DNA of 64,000 bases from Trichloromonas sp034006665 (GTDB lineage: Bacteria > Desulfobacterota > Desulfuromonadia > Desulfuromonadales > Trichloromonadaceae), in assembly GCF_034006665.1 (NCBI RefSeq), contig NZ_JAVESI010000004.1:1-64000 (forward strand). Direction: 5' to 3'. This document shows, piece by piece, positions 51,547 through 60,561 of the stretch. The position numbers were made by a program, and so were the translations under genes. Each line of letters starts with the position of its first letter. Position 1 is the stretch's first letter. The notes beneath the pieces are model-generated. The model had not been told where the DNA came from and did no database searches. It was given only the letters and a program-made list of their open reading frames with translations.

Positions 51547-52068
51547 ATGCCGAACAAAATCTATATCGTCACCATGTACCGGTGGGGACGACGCGAAGCA
51601 CGCATCTATTTTTTGGATATATGGAGTGATTACGTCCACACCGTGCAAGCCGCTGAAGACGAATATCGCCGGCGACACGCCGGGAAATATGCCGCCGAAA
51701 TCGTCTGTTGCGAGAACGGGCAGGTGACGTCGGTGATCGGGATTTCCGAAGGGTCCGGTGCCGCCAAGGTTCCGGTTCTCGATCGGCTTGCCAGCCTGCC
51801 TGCCGAGGTCATTACGAATTGTCCGGCCTTTTCGTATTGTGTGAATTGTACCGGGACCGCGATTGAACTTCTGGAAACGCTCACCAAACGCAATCTGATG
51901 GTCGGGTTTCGCTCATTCCCCTCTCTGTTGACGGGTGAGAACCTCCTAGCGGGGGAATGTTATTGGTTCGACATCCATTCGGCGGATCGAACCTGGTATG
52001 CCCTTGGTACCACCATCGCTCAGAAGGTGTACGGTACAGTTTCAAGGATAAACGCCCATGCTGTTTGA
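51547..52068 (+). CDS. uncharacterised ORF preceding jetA
   Basis: A 173-residue open frame of unknown function. The first 65 residues (IYIVTMYRWGRREARIYFLDIW, then EDEYRRRHAGKYAAEIV) look like a compact alpha/beta protein; the rest is less clearly coding but contains a C-V-N-C pair. AGAAGGGA lies eight bases before the ATG. Its end overlaps the jetA start by 11 bases, so it would be translated first in the defence operon. It is not one of the four standard Wadjet subunits. It may be a regulator, an extra subunit or a remnant of the insertion. Confidence 0.5.
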   Translation: MPNKIYIVTMYRWGRREARIYFLDIWSDYVHTVQAAEDEYRRRHAGKYAAEIVCCENGQVTSVIGISEGSGAAKVPVLDRLASLPAEVITNCPAFSYCVNCTGTAIELLETLTKRNLMVGFRSFPSLLTGENLLAGECYWFDIHSADRTWYALGTTIAQKVYGTVSRINAHAV

Positions 52069-53434
52069 ACATCTTCCCGACGACATTTTCAAGCCCCTGG
52101 CCGGCCCGAACGCCCGGGTGTTCGAGGACGTCCTGCGGATGCTCCACGTCTTCTTCTCGGATGAGGAGCTGTCCAACGAAGGCCTGTCTCCCCGGCGCAA
52201 GCTGGTGATCGGGGAGATCGAAGAACTGCTGGCCCGGAAAGGCCGGGTTCTCCGGGCGGATGAGGATAGCGAGGAAGGGGACGCCGACAGCCCGCAGCGG
52301 GCGGCGAACTACGTCTATCGGCGGTTGCGGGACACCGGCTGGCTCGAAGAGGAGCCGGACGGATATAACATCAATGTCCAGATGCCGCCGGACGCCAGCA
52401 CCCTGCTGGATGCCCTGATGGTAATCACCCTGGGCGAGCGGAAGAACTACGGCGGCGCCGTGGCGTCGATCAATTTGCAACTTGAGGCGATCGCCAATGC
52501 GCCGAACGATCATGCCCGCGCTTTTATCGAAGTGGTCCGGGCCGCCCGGGATTTTACCCGGCACCTGCGGAACATGTTGGCCGGGATGCGGGGTTTTCAG
52601 GAAACCATCGCCCGGCACCGCGATCCCCGGGTTGCCCTGACCTCCTTTTTCGATGATTTTGTCGAAAACCTGCTGATCTCCGACTACAAGACCCTGCAAT
52701 CCGAGGATAACCCCTTCCGGCATCGAGCGAACGTGATTCGCAATCTGGTGATGATCGAACACTCCCCCGCCTGTCGGGAGGCGTTGGCGAAGGTGTATGC
52801 CGAAGATAAAAACCTTTCGTCGGCCAAGGCCGCCGATGTGGTCCAGCACGATATCCGGGTGGTCCAGCGAATATTCGAATCGGTCGACCGACGGCTGGCG
52901 GCGATCGACAGCTACCGGAGCCGCCTGGAATCTCGGGTGGCCGAGATGGTTCGGTATCTTGACTGTTCGGTCCCCGAGATCACCACGCGCAGCCTCGATC
53001 TGATTCGCCGGCTGGCGGCGATGGAGACGGAAGAAACCCCGGCGACCCGGTGTGTCCAGGTCAAGCTTTTGAGCCTCAAGAGCTTGCACAAACGCAAAAA
53101 ACGGCGGGTGCCGGCTCCCGTGGACATCCCGGAAAAGGCCGAGGTCAGCGAGGAAGCCAAGAAACTCCGGGAGGCGCGGATGACCTATCTCCGGCGCCGC
53201 CGGATGTCTCCCGAGGGTGTCCGGAAATATTTGGAAGCCCAGATGGACGGGAAGGACCGGGTGACTGCCGGGGAACTCCGGATCGAAACCGTGGAAGATG
53301 CCGTGGCGTTTACCTTCATCCCCCTGATGACCCGGCATAAGGGGGTGCTGAAAAAATTCGAGGTCCGGTTGACCGGCGAGACCTTGGAAAACGACTGGCT
53401 CGAAGGGCCGGACTTCGTGATCGCAAAAAAGTGA
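52058..53434 (+). CDS. jetA: Wadjet subunit JetA (kleisin-like)
   Basis: A 458-residue protein, first core gene of the jetA-jetB-jetC-jetD set. It begins with a winged-helix-like segment (LFEHLPDDIFKPLAGPNARVFEDVL) and is mostly helical, as expected of a MukF/kleisin-type subunit that bridges the JetC ATPase heads. A basic Arg-rich block (KSLHKRKKRRVP, about 345-357) may touch DNA. The family assignment comes from order, size and neighbours, with a JetA (DUF5716-like) resemblance; the Wadjet subtype is not certain. Start ATG 52058 with AAGGA nine bases upstream. Confidence 0.85.
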   Translation: MLFEHLPDDIFKPLAGPNARVFEDVLRMLHVFFSDEELSNEGLSPRRKLVIGEIEELLARKGRVLRADEDSEEGDADSPQRAANYVYRRLRDTGWLEEEPDGYNINVQMPPDASTLLDALMVITLGERKNYGGAVASINLQLEAIANAPNDHARAFIEVVRAARDFTRHLRNMLAGMRGFQETIARHRDPRVALTSFFDDFVENLLISDYKTLQSEDNPFRHRANVIRNLVMIEHSPACREALAKVYAEDKNLSSAKAADVVQHDIRVVQRIFESVDRRLAAIDSYRSRLESRVAEMVRYLDCSVPEITTRSLDLIRRLAAMETEETPATRCVQVKLLSLKSLHKRKKRRVPAPVDIPEKAEVSEEAKKLREARMTYLRRRRMSPEGVRKYLEAQMDGKDRVTAGELRIETVEDAVAFTFIPLMTRHKGVLKKFEVRLTGETLENDWLEGPDFVIAKK

Positions 53435-53441
53435 GGGACCG

Positions 53442-54071
53442 ATGCTTCATGAACTTGAAAAACTGACCGGCAAGGAAGGTGGCCCAGAGCCGGATGAACT
53501 CCGGCGGGCCGCGGAAGTCTTACTGAAACGCCAGTTCCTGTATGCGGACAGGACCCGCGACAAGGGGGCGTACACCCTGGCGGTGCGCTGTCAGGAATAT
53601 TTCCGCAATCTGTTCGACGCCCTGAACCTGGATTTTCTGGTGGATGTCCGTACCGGTTTCGTGGGGATACTCCCTCGGGGGAACGCCCTGCCGGCGGTGC
53701 TGGACGCCGCCAATACGGTGCTGTTGCTTTCCCTGCGGGTCATCTACGAAAACGCCTTGCGGGAGTTCCGGGTGGAGGAAGGGGGACAAGCCCAGATCGA
53801 CAACCGGCAACTGGATGATTTTTACCAACAACATGCGGGGGTTCCCCTGCCGCCGTTAGGGAAACTCAAGGAGATGCTTTCAGGGTTTTCCCGGCAAGGA
53901 CTCGTGGATTTCACCACGACGGATGACCGGGAAGTCCTGATTACGGTGCGCCCGGCGATCCGTGAGATCGTTTCGGCGGGGTATCTCGAAGCGTTGGAAG
54001 ACTATGCGCACGGGGGGCCGGAAGAGCCGGAAACCCTGACTGCCGGGGGGGATGATGAAGAAACTGAGTAG
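53442..54071 (+). CDS. jetB: Wadjet subunit JetB (DUF4194, MukE-like)
   Basis: A 209-residue protein matching the small KITE/MukE-type subunit (DUF4194). Helices near ELRRAAEVLLKRQFLYADRTRDKGAYTLAVRCQEYFRNLFDALNLDF and then winged-helix strands (FVGILPRG, VLLLSLRVIYE) are the expected pattern. It starts seven bases after jetA and overlaps jetC by 20 bases. In Wadjet it binds the JetA kleisin. The C-terminus is acidic (EEPETLTAGGDDEETE). Confidence 0.88.
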   Translation: MLHELEKLTGKEGGPEPDELRRAAEVLLKRQFLYADRTRDKGAYTLAVRCQEYFRNLFDALNLDFLVDVRTGFVGILPRGNALPAVLDAANTVLLLSLRVIYENALREFRVEEGGQAQIDNRQLDDFYQQHAGVPLPPLGKLKEMLSGFSRQGLVDFTTTDDREVLITVRPAIREIVSAGYLEALEDYAHGGPEEPETLTAGGDDEETE

Positions 54072-57000
54072 GGTGGTTCTGGTCCAGTGGTATCGGTTTG
54101 AAGCCGAGGATGTTCCTATCCTCGGGAACGTGGCGGTGGTCGGCGAAAACGGTGCCGGGAAATCGGCTTTCCTTGATGCCGTCCAGACCGTCTTGACCGG
54201 CGGGAACAAAAACCTGCTGGTTCTGAACCGGGGGAGCAACGAGCAGTCGTCCCGGAAGCTCCGGGAATATGTTCTCGGGTTTCTCGGCGATCCCAATGTC
54301 CCGCCCCGCCCATCGGCCAACTGCTACCTGGCCCTGAATTTCTACGATGACGAGAGACAGGAGACCACCTGTATCGGCGTGGCGATTTCGGCTTCGCTTT
54401 CCGAGCCGGATGATCGGATCGAGGGCCGTTTCATCGCGCCCGGTTTGGTCGGCGGCAAGGACTTGTTTCTTGGACCCGGCCCCGGTGGACTGGTATCCCT
54501 GCCGTGGAATCAGGTCAAGGACCGGTTGGAAAGGGCTTGTCCGGATGTTCGTTTCGCCCACTCGGCCGACAGCTTCGTGCGCGATGTCTGCGCCGTCCTG
54601 AGCGCCGATCCGACGGTCCCGAACAACCACCGGGACGTCATCAAAGCTCTCCGCGCCGCCCTGCGGCTGGAGAAAATCAGCGATCCGAGTGAGTTCATTC
54701 GCACCTACATGCTGGAGCGGGACGACTTGCAGGTTCAGGAGCTGCGGGCGTCCTTGCAGAATTACCGGGATATCGAAGAAAAAACCCGATCCGTCAAGGA
54801 ACGCATCGGCGAGTTGACCGAGATCGATGGGCTGTGCGCGAAGATCGAATCAGCCCAGGAACGGATGCGCCTGCTCGAATGGGTTTCCCTGAGTGCCCGG
54901 CAGGAAACGGAGATCGAAAAAGCCGATCCTTTGCGGGAGCGCATCCAGACCAACGAAGAGACGCTATTGACGTTGGAGACCCAGCGGAAGACCCTGCTCG
55001 ACGACCAGCAAGGGTGCCGGGACATCCTGTCCGCCAAAAGATACGAGAAGGAAAACCTCGATGTCACGCTCAAAAAAGACCGGTTGACCCTCGATCTTCG
55101 GGAAGTCCGGCAGAAGTGGGACGAAAGCAACCGGGATATCCAGTCCGTTCTCCGGCGTGCCCGGGAGTTTGAAAAGCAGAAGCTCGATGGTCTGCCCCCG
55201 GAATTAAGCGAAGCCCTGCGGGGTGCCGTCGGCTTGCTGCCGGCGGACAATCTGCTGGAAATCCAGGCGTGGCCTCGGGATCCGGCCCGGCTGGATCGGA
55301 CCTTGGCGGCGGTGGCCGCGGCCTCTGCCGCCAACAAGACCGCCGTGGAGACCAACCACGAACGCCTGAGCGCCCAAAAGCACGACCTCGATCAGGAATT
55401 GACCCGGCTGACCCAGGAAATCCGGGCGCTCGAAGGGGATAAAGCGCCGCTGTCGGCAGATGCCCGCGGGATGATCACCGCCCTCCAGCGCATGGGCATC
55501 GAGGCACACCCTCTTTGCTCGCTGGTGGATGTTTCCCACCAGGAATGGCGGGAGACGATCGAAAGCATCCTTGGGGGGCTGCGGGAAGCCTTGGTTGTTG
55601 ACCCGAGCCAGGTTGAAGAGGCTTTGGCCTTTTTTCGCCGGGAAGGACGCCAGGAGTTTCCTTCTTGCCGGATCGTGACCACCACCCAGACTCCCCAATG
55701 GCTTGACCGGATGCAGGCCGGTTCGCTGGCGGAGTATGTCACCACGGAAAACCCCCATGCCCGGGCGTTCATCAACCGGCAGTTGGGCAACATCATGCGC
55801 GTGGAGACCGAAAAAGGTCTGCTCGCCCATGACCGGGCGGCTACGGCGGACCGCATGCTGACCACCGGCGGTTACAGCAGTTCGCTGAAACAAGTTCCGT
55901 CCATGCTCGGCAAGGGTTCCCGTGAACATCACTTGGAATCGCGGCGGAAAACCCTGGACACCTTGGGGGCGAAAAAACGCCGGGTGGAAGAAGACCAGCA
56001 GCAGGCGGCCCGGTTCCTCCGGGTCATGGACGCCCTGACGGACACCGGGTTCCCGTCCATGGTCAACCTCGCCGAGGCGCGGGAATCCGCCAAGAATCGG
56101 GAAGACGCGATTCACCAGGAGATCGAAGAACTGAACCGGGATACCCGGTTGCAGGCACTGGCGGTGGAAATCGCCGCGCTCAATGGGCGCATGGCGGAAA
56201 TCGGCACGGCACTGACCGGGCTGGACACCCGGATGCGAGCGATCGACAAGGAGACGCGAGATGCCGGTGCCGCCCTCGACCGCCTCGAAAATTCTCTCAA
56301 ACAGCTCGACGGGTTGCTTGCAGCCTCTCGCCGGGGGATCGATACGGCCAAGGGTGCCGATATGCTTGACCGTTACCGGGAAGCCGCTGCCGGCGACATG
56401 GAACAGGTCAGGAATCGAGCGGACGGCGAATGGCGAAACGCCGAGGCGGCGGTCGGTAAGACCGGCCCGATCTTCGCCCGGATGAGCGAGTACGCGCTGA
56501 AATACCAGAGCGAAGAAGGCCCGGTGGATGCCCCACTGGAAACCATCGAGCAGATCGCCGGCGTGGTCCGGGAGAAAAGACGGCGGCTGGAAGAAACCAC
56601 CTTGGCCGAGTATCAGGAAAAAGCGGAAAAGACCACCCGCGACATGGAGGAAACCTTCCGCGCCAAATTCGTTGGGCGTCTGGTGGACAAGATTTCGTCA
56701 GTCAAGCATCTGATCCTGCACTTGAACAAGACGTTGGAAAAGAACCCGTTTCATGGCGGAGAGGTCTATCGGTTCTACTCCCACGCCAACCCCGAGTTCA
56801 AGCACGTCATTGACTACGCCAATGCGGTGCAGGCCACGGCTGGGGCGAACGAGTTCGGCCTGTTCGATCCAGCCAACACCGCCGATAGTCCTCATGCCGC
56901 TGCGCTCGAAGCGATCAAGAACGCTTTGATCGACCCTCGCGAAGCGGAACGGTTCCAGGACTATCGGAACTATCTGGTGTTTGAAGTCAAGATGTTCCGG

Positions 57001-57438
57001 GATGGTCAGGAGGTCGGAACGCTGGACGAACGGATCAAGAAAGGCTCCGGCGGGGAGACGCAGACCCCCTTCTATGTCGCCATCGGTTCCTCCCTAGCTG
57101 CCGCCTACCGCATTCGCCACGGCGGGGATTCTCCGGTCGGTGGCATGAACCTGGCGATTTTTGACGAAGCCTTTTCCAAATTGAGCGTCCATACCTGCCA
57201 GCAATGCGCCGGGTTTCTGGAGCGCATTGGCCTGCAACTTCTGTTGGCCGCCCCGGACTCCAAGGCGCCGGAGATGGCGGCGATCATGGATCAGGTTCTC
57301 TGGCTGGATCGGGACGGTGGGAATGTGGAAATTCTGAATTACCGGATTAAGCCGGAGTTGCGGGCGTTGTTGCAGTCGGATAACCCGTATCGGCAGTCCG
57401 TGGGGGAGATTGGCGATGACCAGTTCGGCGAAGAATAA
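54052..57438 (+). CDS. jetC: Wadjet SMC-like ATPase JetC
   Basis: A 1128-residue SMC/MukB-type ATPase. Walker A GENGAGKS at residues 31-38, a hinge-like globular region near 470-580, long coiled coils on either side (about 240-470 and 640-870), ABC signature GSGGETQTP near 998 and Walker B LAIFDEAF with D1038-E1039. The two ATPase halves fold back to form the head. Dimers extrude DNA loops. Its start overlaps jetB; its end overlaps jetD by 23 bases. No disabling stop or frameshift is seen. Confidence 0.93.
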   Translation: MMKKLSRVVLVQWYRFEAEDVPILGNVAVVGENGAGKSAFLDAVQTVLTGGNKNLLVLNRGSNEQSSRKLREYVLGFLGDPNVPPRPSANCYLALNFYDDERQETTCIGVAISASLSEPDDRIEGRFIAPGLVGGKDLFLGPGPGGLVSLPWNQVKDRLERACPDVRFAHSADSFVRDVCAVLSADPTVPNNHRDVIKALRAALRLEKISDPSEFIRTYMLERDDLQVQELRASLQNYRDIEEKTRSVKERIGELTEIDGLCAKIESAQERMRLLEWVSLSARQETEIEKADPLRERIQTNEETLLTLETQRKTLLDDQQGCRDILSAKRYEKENLDVTLKKDRLTLDLREVRQKWDESNRDIQSVLRRAREFEKQKLDGLPPELSEALRGAVGLLPADNLLEIQAWPRDPARLDRTLAAVAAASAANKTAVETNHERLSAQKHDLDQELTRLTQEIRALEGDKAPLSADARGMITALQRMGIEAHPLCSLVDVSHQEWRETIESILGGLREALVVDPSQVEEALAFFRREGRQEFPSCRIVTTTQTPQWLDRMQAGSLAEYVTTENPHARAFINRQLGNIMRVETEKGLLAHDRAATADRMLTTGGYSSSLKQVPSMLGKGSREHHLESRRKTLDTLGAKKRRVEEDQQQAARFLRVMDALTDTGFPSMVNLAEARESAKNREDAIHQEIEELNRDTRLQALAVEIAALNGRMAEIGTALTGLDTRMRAIDKETRDAGAALDRLENSLKQLDGLLAASRRGIDTAKGADMLDRYREAAAGDMEQVRNRADGEWRNAEAAVGKTGPIFARMSEYALKYQSEEGPVDAPLETIEQIAGVVREKRRRLEETTLAEYQEKAEKTTRDMEETFRAKFVGRLVDKISSVKHLILHLNKTLEKNPFHGGEVYRFYSHANPEFKHVIDYANAVQATAGANEFGLFDPANTADSPHAAALEAIKNALIDPREAERFQDYRNYLVFEVKMFRDGQEVGTLDERIKKGSGGETQTPFYVAIGSSLAAAYRIRHGGDSPVGGMNLAIFDEAFSKLSVHTCQQCAGFLERIGLQLLLAAPDSKAPEMAAIMDQVLWLDRDGGNVEILNYRIKPELRALLQSDNPYRQSVGEIGDDQFGEE

Positions 57439-58606
57439 CGTTCATGTTCTTCTGACCCGGCTGTTGGATTTCTGGCAAAAGCAGCCGGACAGAAAAATCC
57501 GGATCAAGATCTCCAAAATCCGCGCTCCCGAGTATTTTGTCGAGGACGCTGAGGTGCGGGAAGAAATCCACGCCATCCTGACGAACGCCGAGGCTGCCGG
57601 AGCCATCTGTCTCGAATGGGGCAAGGGGTATGACCGGCACCTGCTGACCCGGATCGAATTGGTTTCCCCGAAAAAGCTGGCGGCGTTTCTCGGTATGCCG
57701 CTGGCCGTCGATGTGGTTTCCTCCTGCCGGGGAACACTGGAAGAGGCAATCGCCAGCACTTTGCCGTGGATTGAAAGTTGGGCGATCGAGCTGATGTCGT
57801 CCTGGGGGAAAAACCGCCGCTATAACGGACTCCCCCCGGGTGACATTGAAAACGCCCTCAATCTGGTGCGCATGTTCGATCTGGTGGAATCCGGTGCTCA
57901 CGGCAACCTGGATTTGCGCACGTTCAGTGTCCGGTGTTTCGGGAACTCGAAAACCGTGGAGGGTCTGCTGTCACAGTTCGCCACCGGCTGGCGGCGCTTT
58001 CATCCCACCGAACTGTCCGGCGATGAGCTGTTCGATTCTCTCGGCCTGACCAAGTTCCCTCATCCGGTTCTCCTGAAAGGACCGGTTACCCTGGATATCG
58101 GGGAGGTCCCGGTTGATTGCCGGAACCTCCAGCCGTATGTGGGCTTCCCGCCCCAGGCCATCCGGAATGTGACCGGGATTCCCGAGTATATCCTGACCAT
58201 CGAGAATCTGGCGAGTTTCAACCGGTATGCCGGTGAAATCCGGGACGGCGGAATGGTCCTTTACTCCGGCGGTTTCCCCTCGCCCAATTTCTGCCGGCTG
58301 TACCAGCTTCTGGACACCCGGATGCCGAAGGTGACCCCGTTTTATCACTGGGGGGATATGGACGAAGGGGGCGTCAAGATTTTCGCCTTTTTGGAAAAAC
58401 AGTTGCATCGGCCCCTCCGGCCGCACCTGATGACCCGGGAGCTTCTGGCGGAACGGGGAACTTCGAGTCCGCAGGTGCGGAAGCGGGGTCTTCTGAGCGC
58501 CGGAAATGGTTCGACCACGGCTTCCGGGCTGGCCGGGATGATTCTTGAGACCGATCCCCCGAATACCCTGGAACAGGAATTGGTGGACCCGGTATCGCCG
58601 GGATAG
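57416..58606 (+). CDS. jetD: Wadjet nuclease subunit JetD (Toprim)
   Basis: A 396-residue protein with an N-terminal DUF3322-like region (RIKISKIRAPEYFVEDAEVREEIHA) and a C-terminal topoisomerase VI A-like Toprim fold (DUF2220). Catalytic acids are visible: E263 (TIENLASF) and the D-x-D of HWGDMDEGG (D314, D316). In Wadjet this subunit cuts closed circular DNA once the JetABC motor has reeled it in. ATG 57416 is used because GGGGGAG lies seven bases upstream; TTG 57410 is possible. It ends the operon before a terminator. Confidence 0.9.
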   Translation: MTSSAKNNVHVLLTRLLDFWQKQPDRKIRIKISKIRAPEYFVEDAEVREEIHAILTNAEAAGAICLEWGKGYDRHLLTRIELVSPKKLAAFLGMPLAVDVVSSCRGTLEEAIASTLPWIESWAIELMSSWGKNRRYNGLPPGDIENALNLVRMFDLVESGAHGNLDLRTFSVRCFGNSKTVEGLLSQFATGWRRFHPTELSGDELFDSLGLTKFPHPVLLKGPVTLDIGEVPVDCRNLQPYVGFPPQAIRNVTGIPEYILTIENLASFNRYAGEIRDGGMVLYSGGFPSPNFCRLYQLLDTRMPKVTPFYHWGDMDEGGVKIFAFLEKQLHRPLRPHLMTRELLAERGTSSPQVRKRGLLSAGNGSTTASGLAGMILETDPPNTLEQELVDPVSPG

Positions 58607-58628
58607 CCTGGGGAGAAAAAAAGCACAG

Positions 58629-58658
58629 ACCGCTTCGGTTCCCCCATGCGGTTTTTTT
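58629..58658 (+). terminator. terminator of the Wadjet operon
   Basis: ACCGC and GCGGT form a short stem with a 14-base loop followed by TTTTTTT, 22 bases after the jetD stop. Confidence 0.6.
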
Positions 58659-58700
58659 GTGACCGAATAGCGAGCGCAAGCCCCTGACTTTAAACATGAG

Positions 58701-58853
58701 GTGGTTCAGAAAAGACGTCTGACCAACTTCGACAAAGAGGACAATATCGCCCCTTGTCTCGAAAACGCGATCGTGGCAATCAAGGCGGCGACCCCGGTGT
58801 CGGAAGAAATTAAAGCCGGGGCGCAAGCTTTTAGCGAGAAGGATTGCCAATGA
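58701..58853 (+). pseudogene. short ORF remnant before the methyltransferase
   Basis: Fifty codons from GTG 58701 (VVQKRRLTNFDKEDNIAPC, then IKAATPVSEEIKAGAQAF), ending at TGA 58851-58853. It overlaps the original methyltransferase start ATG by an ATGA junction, typical of phage or plasmid gene pairs. No ribosome site precedes the GTG, so it is probably the tail of a larger lost gene. I do not recognise it. Confidence 0.4.
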
Positions 58854-59270
58854 AGTAAGGGTGTGTAGCGACATCAAAGCTTCGACGGTGGAATGGGGTT
58901 CCTTGGGATGGGAACCGCAGTATTTCAGCGAAGTCGACCCCTTTCCATCCGCCGTCCTTGCGGTCTCTCCCGCGACCGCCCTTGCCGAACACTATTGTAG
59001 ATGTGGGGATATGACCCGATTCAAGGTGTGGAACGATGCAACTCTCGATGTCCTCATTGGAGGCCCCCTCTGCCAGATCTTCTCCGTCACCGAACTCCGA
59101 GAAGGACTGGATAACCCGCGTGGCAACCTCATGCGCACCTATCTTGCCATTGCTGACCGATATCGGCCCCGCTGGCTGGTTTAGGAAAACGTCCTCTGTT
59201 GGAAGATAGGACACTGGGGAAGGGATTTTGGCACCTTCTTCGGGTGTTGGGGTAACTCGGTGCTTCACCG
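58850..59270 (+). pseudogene. DNA cytosine-5 methyltransferase remnant
   Basis: A decayed C5-methyltransferase N-terminus. Motif I is recognisable (CSDIKASTVEWGSLGWEPQYFSEVDPFPSAVL), then GDMTRF, and motif IV, usually G-G-T-P-C-Q-S-F-S, reads GGPLCQIFSV. NLMRTYLAIADRYRPRWLV is followed by TAG where W is expected (V-W-E-N-V), after which ENV and RDFGTF continue in frame. A frameshift after the ATG at 58850 puts the coding frame out of register. The target-recognition and C-terminal parts are missing. It is clearly non-functional. Confidence 0.75.
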
Positions 59271-59271
59271 C

Positions 59272-60237
59272 TTACAGATTCCAGCCCCAGTATTTGAGAA
59301 ATACGGGGAAGTTGCGCAGGTCCGAGGGCTGCCGTGCCCAAGGCTTGAGGCTGGTATAGAAAAGGATGCCGTCCTCTTGGTCGCGTCCCAGTTTTTTGTC
59401 CTCGCCGACCCGCCAGTCGAAGGCCCACCAGCTCATGAAAAGCCGTTCCCAGGGTTTCCGGCTGTCCTTGACGTAATCGCGGCGGCCACCCTCGGTTTCG
59501 TAGAAGGAGGTCGAGGCGCCGTCGGGCAGCCCCAGTCCCTCCAGAACCTTCAGCGGCTTGACCGGAGTGGGAACACGCTGATAGTCCGCGGGGTTTCGCC
59601 CGTCCGCCAGCCACAGATCCATTACCCGGTGGGTGTCCTTCTGCAGCAAAAGATGCAGGCGCGAATGAGTCGGTGACCCTTCGCCGTAATCCAGATAGCC
59701 GGGCAGGCTTTCGCCGTGAACCTTCCGCCGTCCCCGCTCCCAGCCGGGGGGAAAAGCCGCTTCATCGAGGTAGGAGGTGGGGGTGAAGGCGAGAGAGCAA
59801 CCGCAGGTGTGCAAGGTGGTGAAGAGTACCGGTTGCCCCGACTCGTTGAGGGTGACGATCACCAGCAGACCGACATTCCTCCCCCAGCCGAGATGGGTTG
59901 CGGGCACCTTTTCGAAATGCACCCGGTAAGTCAGGTTCGTATAGCTGCCGCGCGCCGTTCGGAAAGAGGTCTGGCGAGCATACAGGGTCGGCTGTTCGCT
60001 GTCGACGTAGACCTCTTCCGCCCCGTCGCTGATTCGCGCCGCCACCGTACCGATGCGGTTATGGGAGCGGCCGGGTTCTTCGACAACGAAGACCGGTGCC
60101 TGCCGGCTGAAATGCCAGGAATCGGTCTGGGCGACGTAAGCGCGCAGGGAATCGGCGCGGGGATGCTGAGGCAGTCCCGACGCGCAACCGACCAGCAATC
60201 CGCTCCAGAGCAAGATGAGTTTCAGCGATAAGCGCAT
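59272..60237 (-). CDS. hypothetical lipoprotein
   Basis: A 321-residue exported lipoprotein of unknown function. The signal peptide ends with lipobox L-V-G-C (LLWSGLLVGCASG). The mature part is beta-rich with a C-G-C pair (HTCGCSLAFTP, about 150) and many aromatic residues (WWAFDWRVG). ATG 60237 is chosen because GGGAG lies seven bases upstream. It stands downstream of the pyrE-side genes on the same strand, and its 3' end lies immediately beside the methyltransferase remnant, so that end marks the island border. Confidence 0.7.
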   Translation of the reverse strand: MRLSLKLILLWSGLLVGCASGLPQHPRADSLRAYVAQTDSWHFSRQAPVFVVEEPGRSHNRIGTVAARISDGAEEVYVDSEQPTLYARQTSFRTARGSYTNLTYRVHFEKVPATHLGWGRNVGLLVIVTLNESGQPVLFTTLHTCGCSLAFTPTSYLDEAAFPPGWERGRRKVHGESLPGYLDYGEGSPTHSRLHLLLQKDTHRVMDLWLADGRNPADYQRVPTPVKPLKVLEGLGLPDGASTSFYETEGGRRDYVKDSRKPWERLFMSWWAFDWRVGEDKKLGRDQEDGILFYTSLKPWARQPSDLRNFPVFLKYWGWNL

Positions 60238-60305
60238 GGCCCGTCTCCCGAGGAATTTATTTTCAAGATCATAGCCGATACGGCCGCTTCCGCCAAAGAG
60301 GAACG

Positions 60306-60491
60306 TCATCCGCGGTTCCCGGTTTCGCTGGTGCCGGTCCGGTCCCCTGGTTCAATCCAGTAAAACTGCTTGTGTCCTCCGCGACTCAACTGGGTGAGTT
60401 TCGCCTCGGCCTCCTCCCGTCGGGGATAGCGCCCGACCAGAAAACGCCCGCCGTTATCATCCTGCCGCCAGAGTTCGAACCGCTGCGTCAT
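60306..60491 (-). CDS. small hypothetical protein
   Basis: A 61-residue protein (MTQRFELWRQDDNGGRFLVGRY, then REEAEAKLTQLSRGGHKQFYWIEP). The FxLxR-x6-FLVGRYPRREEAEAKL pattern looks like a short SPOR-like or amphipathic fold, but no family is assigned. GGGG precedes the ATG. It reads with the lipoprotein gene 68 bases downstream. Confidence 0.6.
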   Translation of the reverse strand: MTQRFELWRQDDNGGRFLVGRYPRREEAEAKLTQLSRGGHKQFYWIEPGDRTGTSETGNRG

Positions 60492-60506
60492 GTCTTGACC
60501 CCGATG

Positions 60507-60540
60507 TACGAAAGGGGCGTTAAAGAACGCCCCTTTCGTA
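60507..60540. terminator. terminator after pyrE
   Basis: Perfect 15-base arms (TACGAAAGGGGCGTT and its complement) around AAAG, 22 bases after the pyrE stop on the minus strand. Confidence 0.85.
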
Positions 60541-60561
60541 GATTCATGCTGTCGCGCGGGA

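Noticed and set aside
51965..51993. Inverted repeat GGTTCGA...TCGAACC before jetA as an operator or tRNA fragment
   Set aside because: Only seven bases per arm, inside an open frame, with no promoter boxes aligned and no cloverleaf; too weak to call.
54762..55355. Minus-strand Ser/Arg-rich frame opposite jetC
   Set aside because: Low-complexity translation of the antisense strand of a coiled-coil gene; no start signal.
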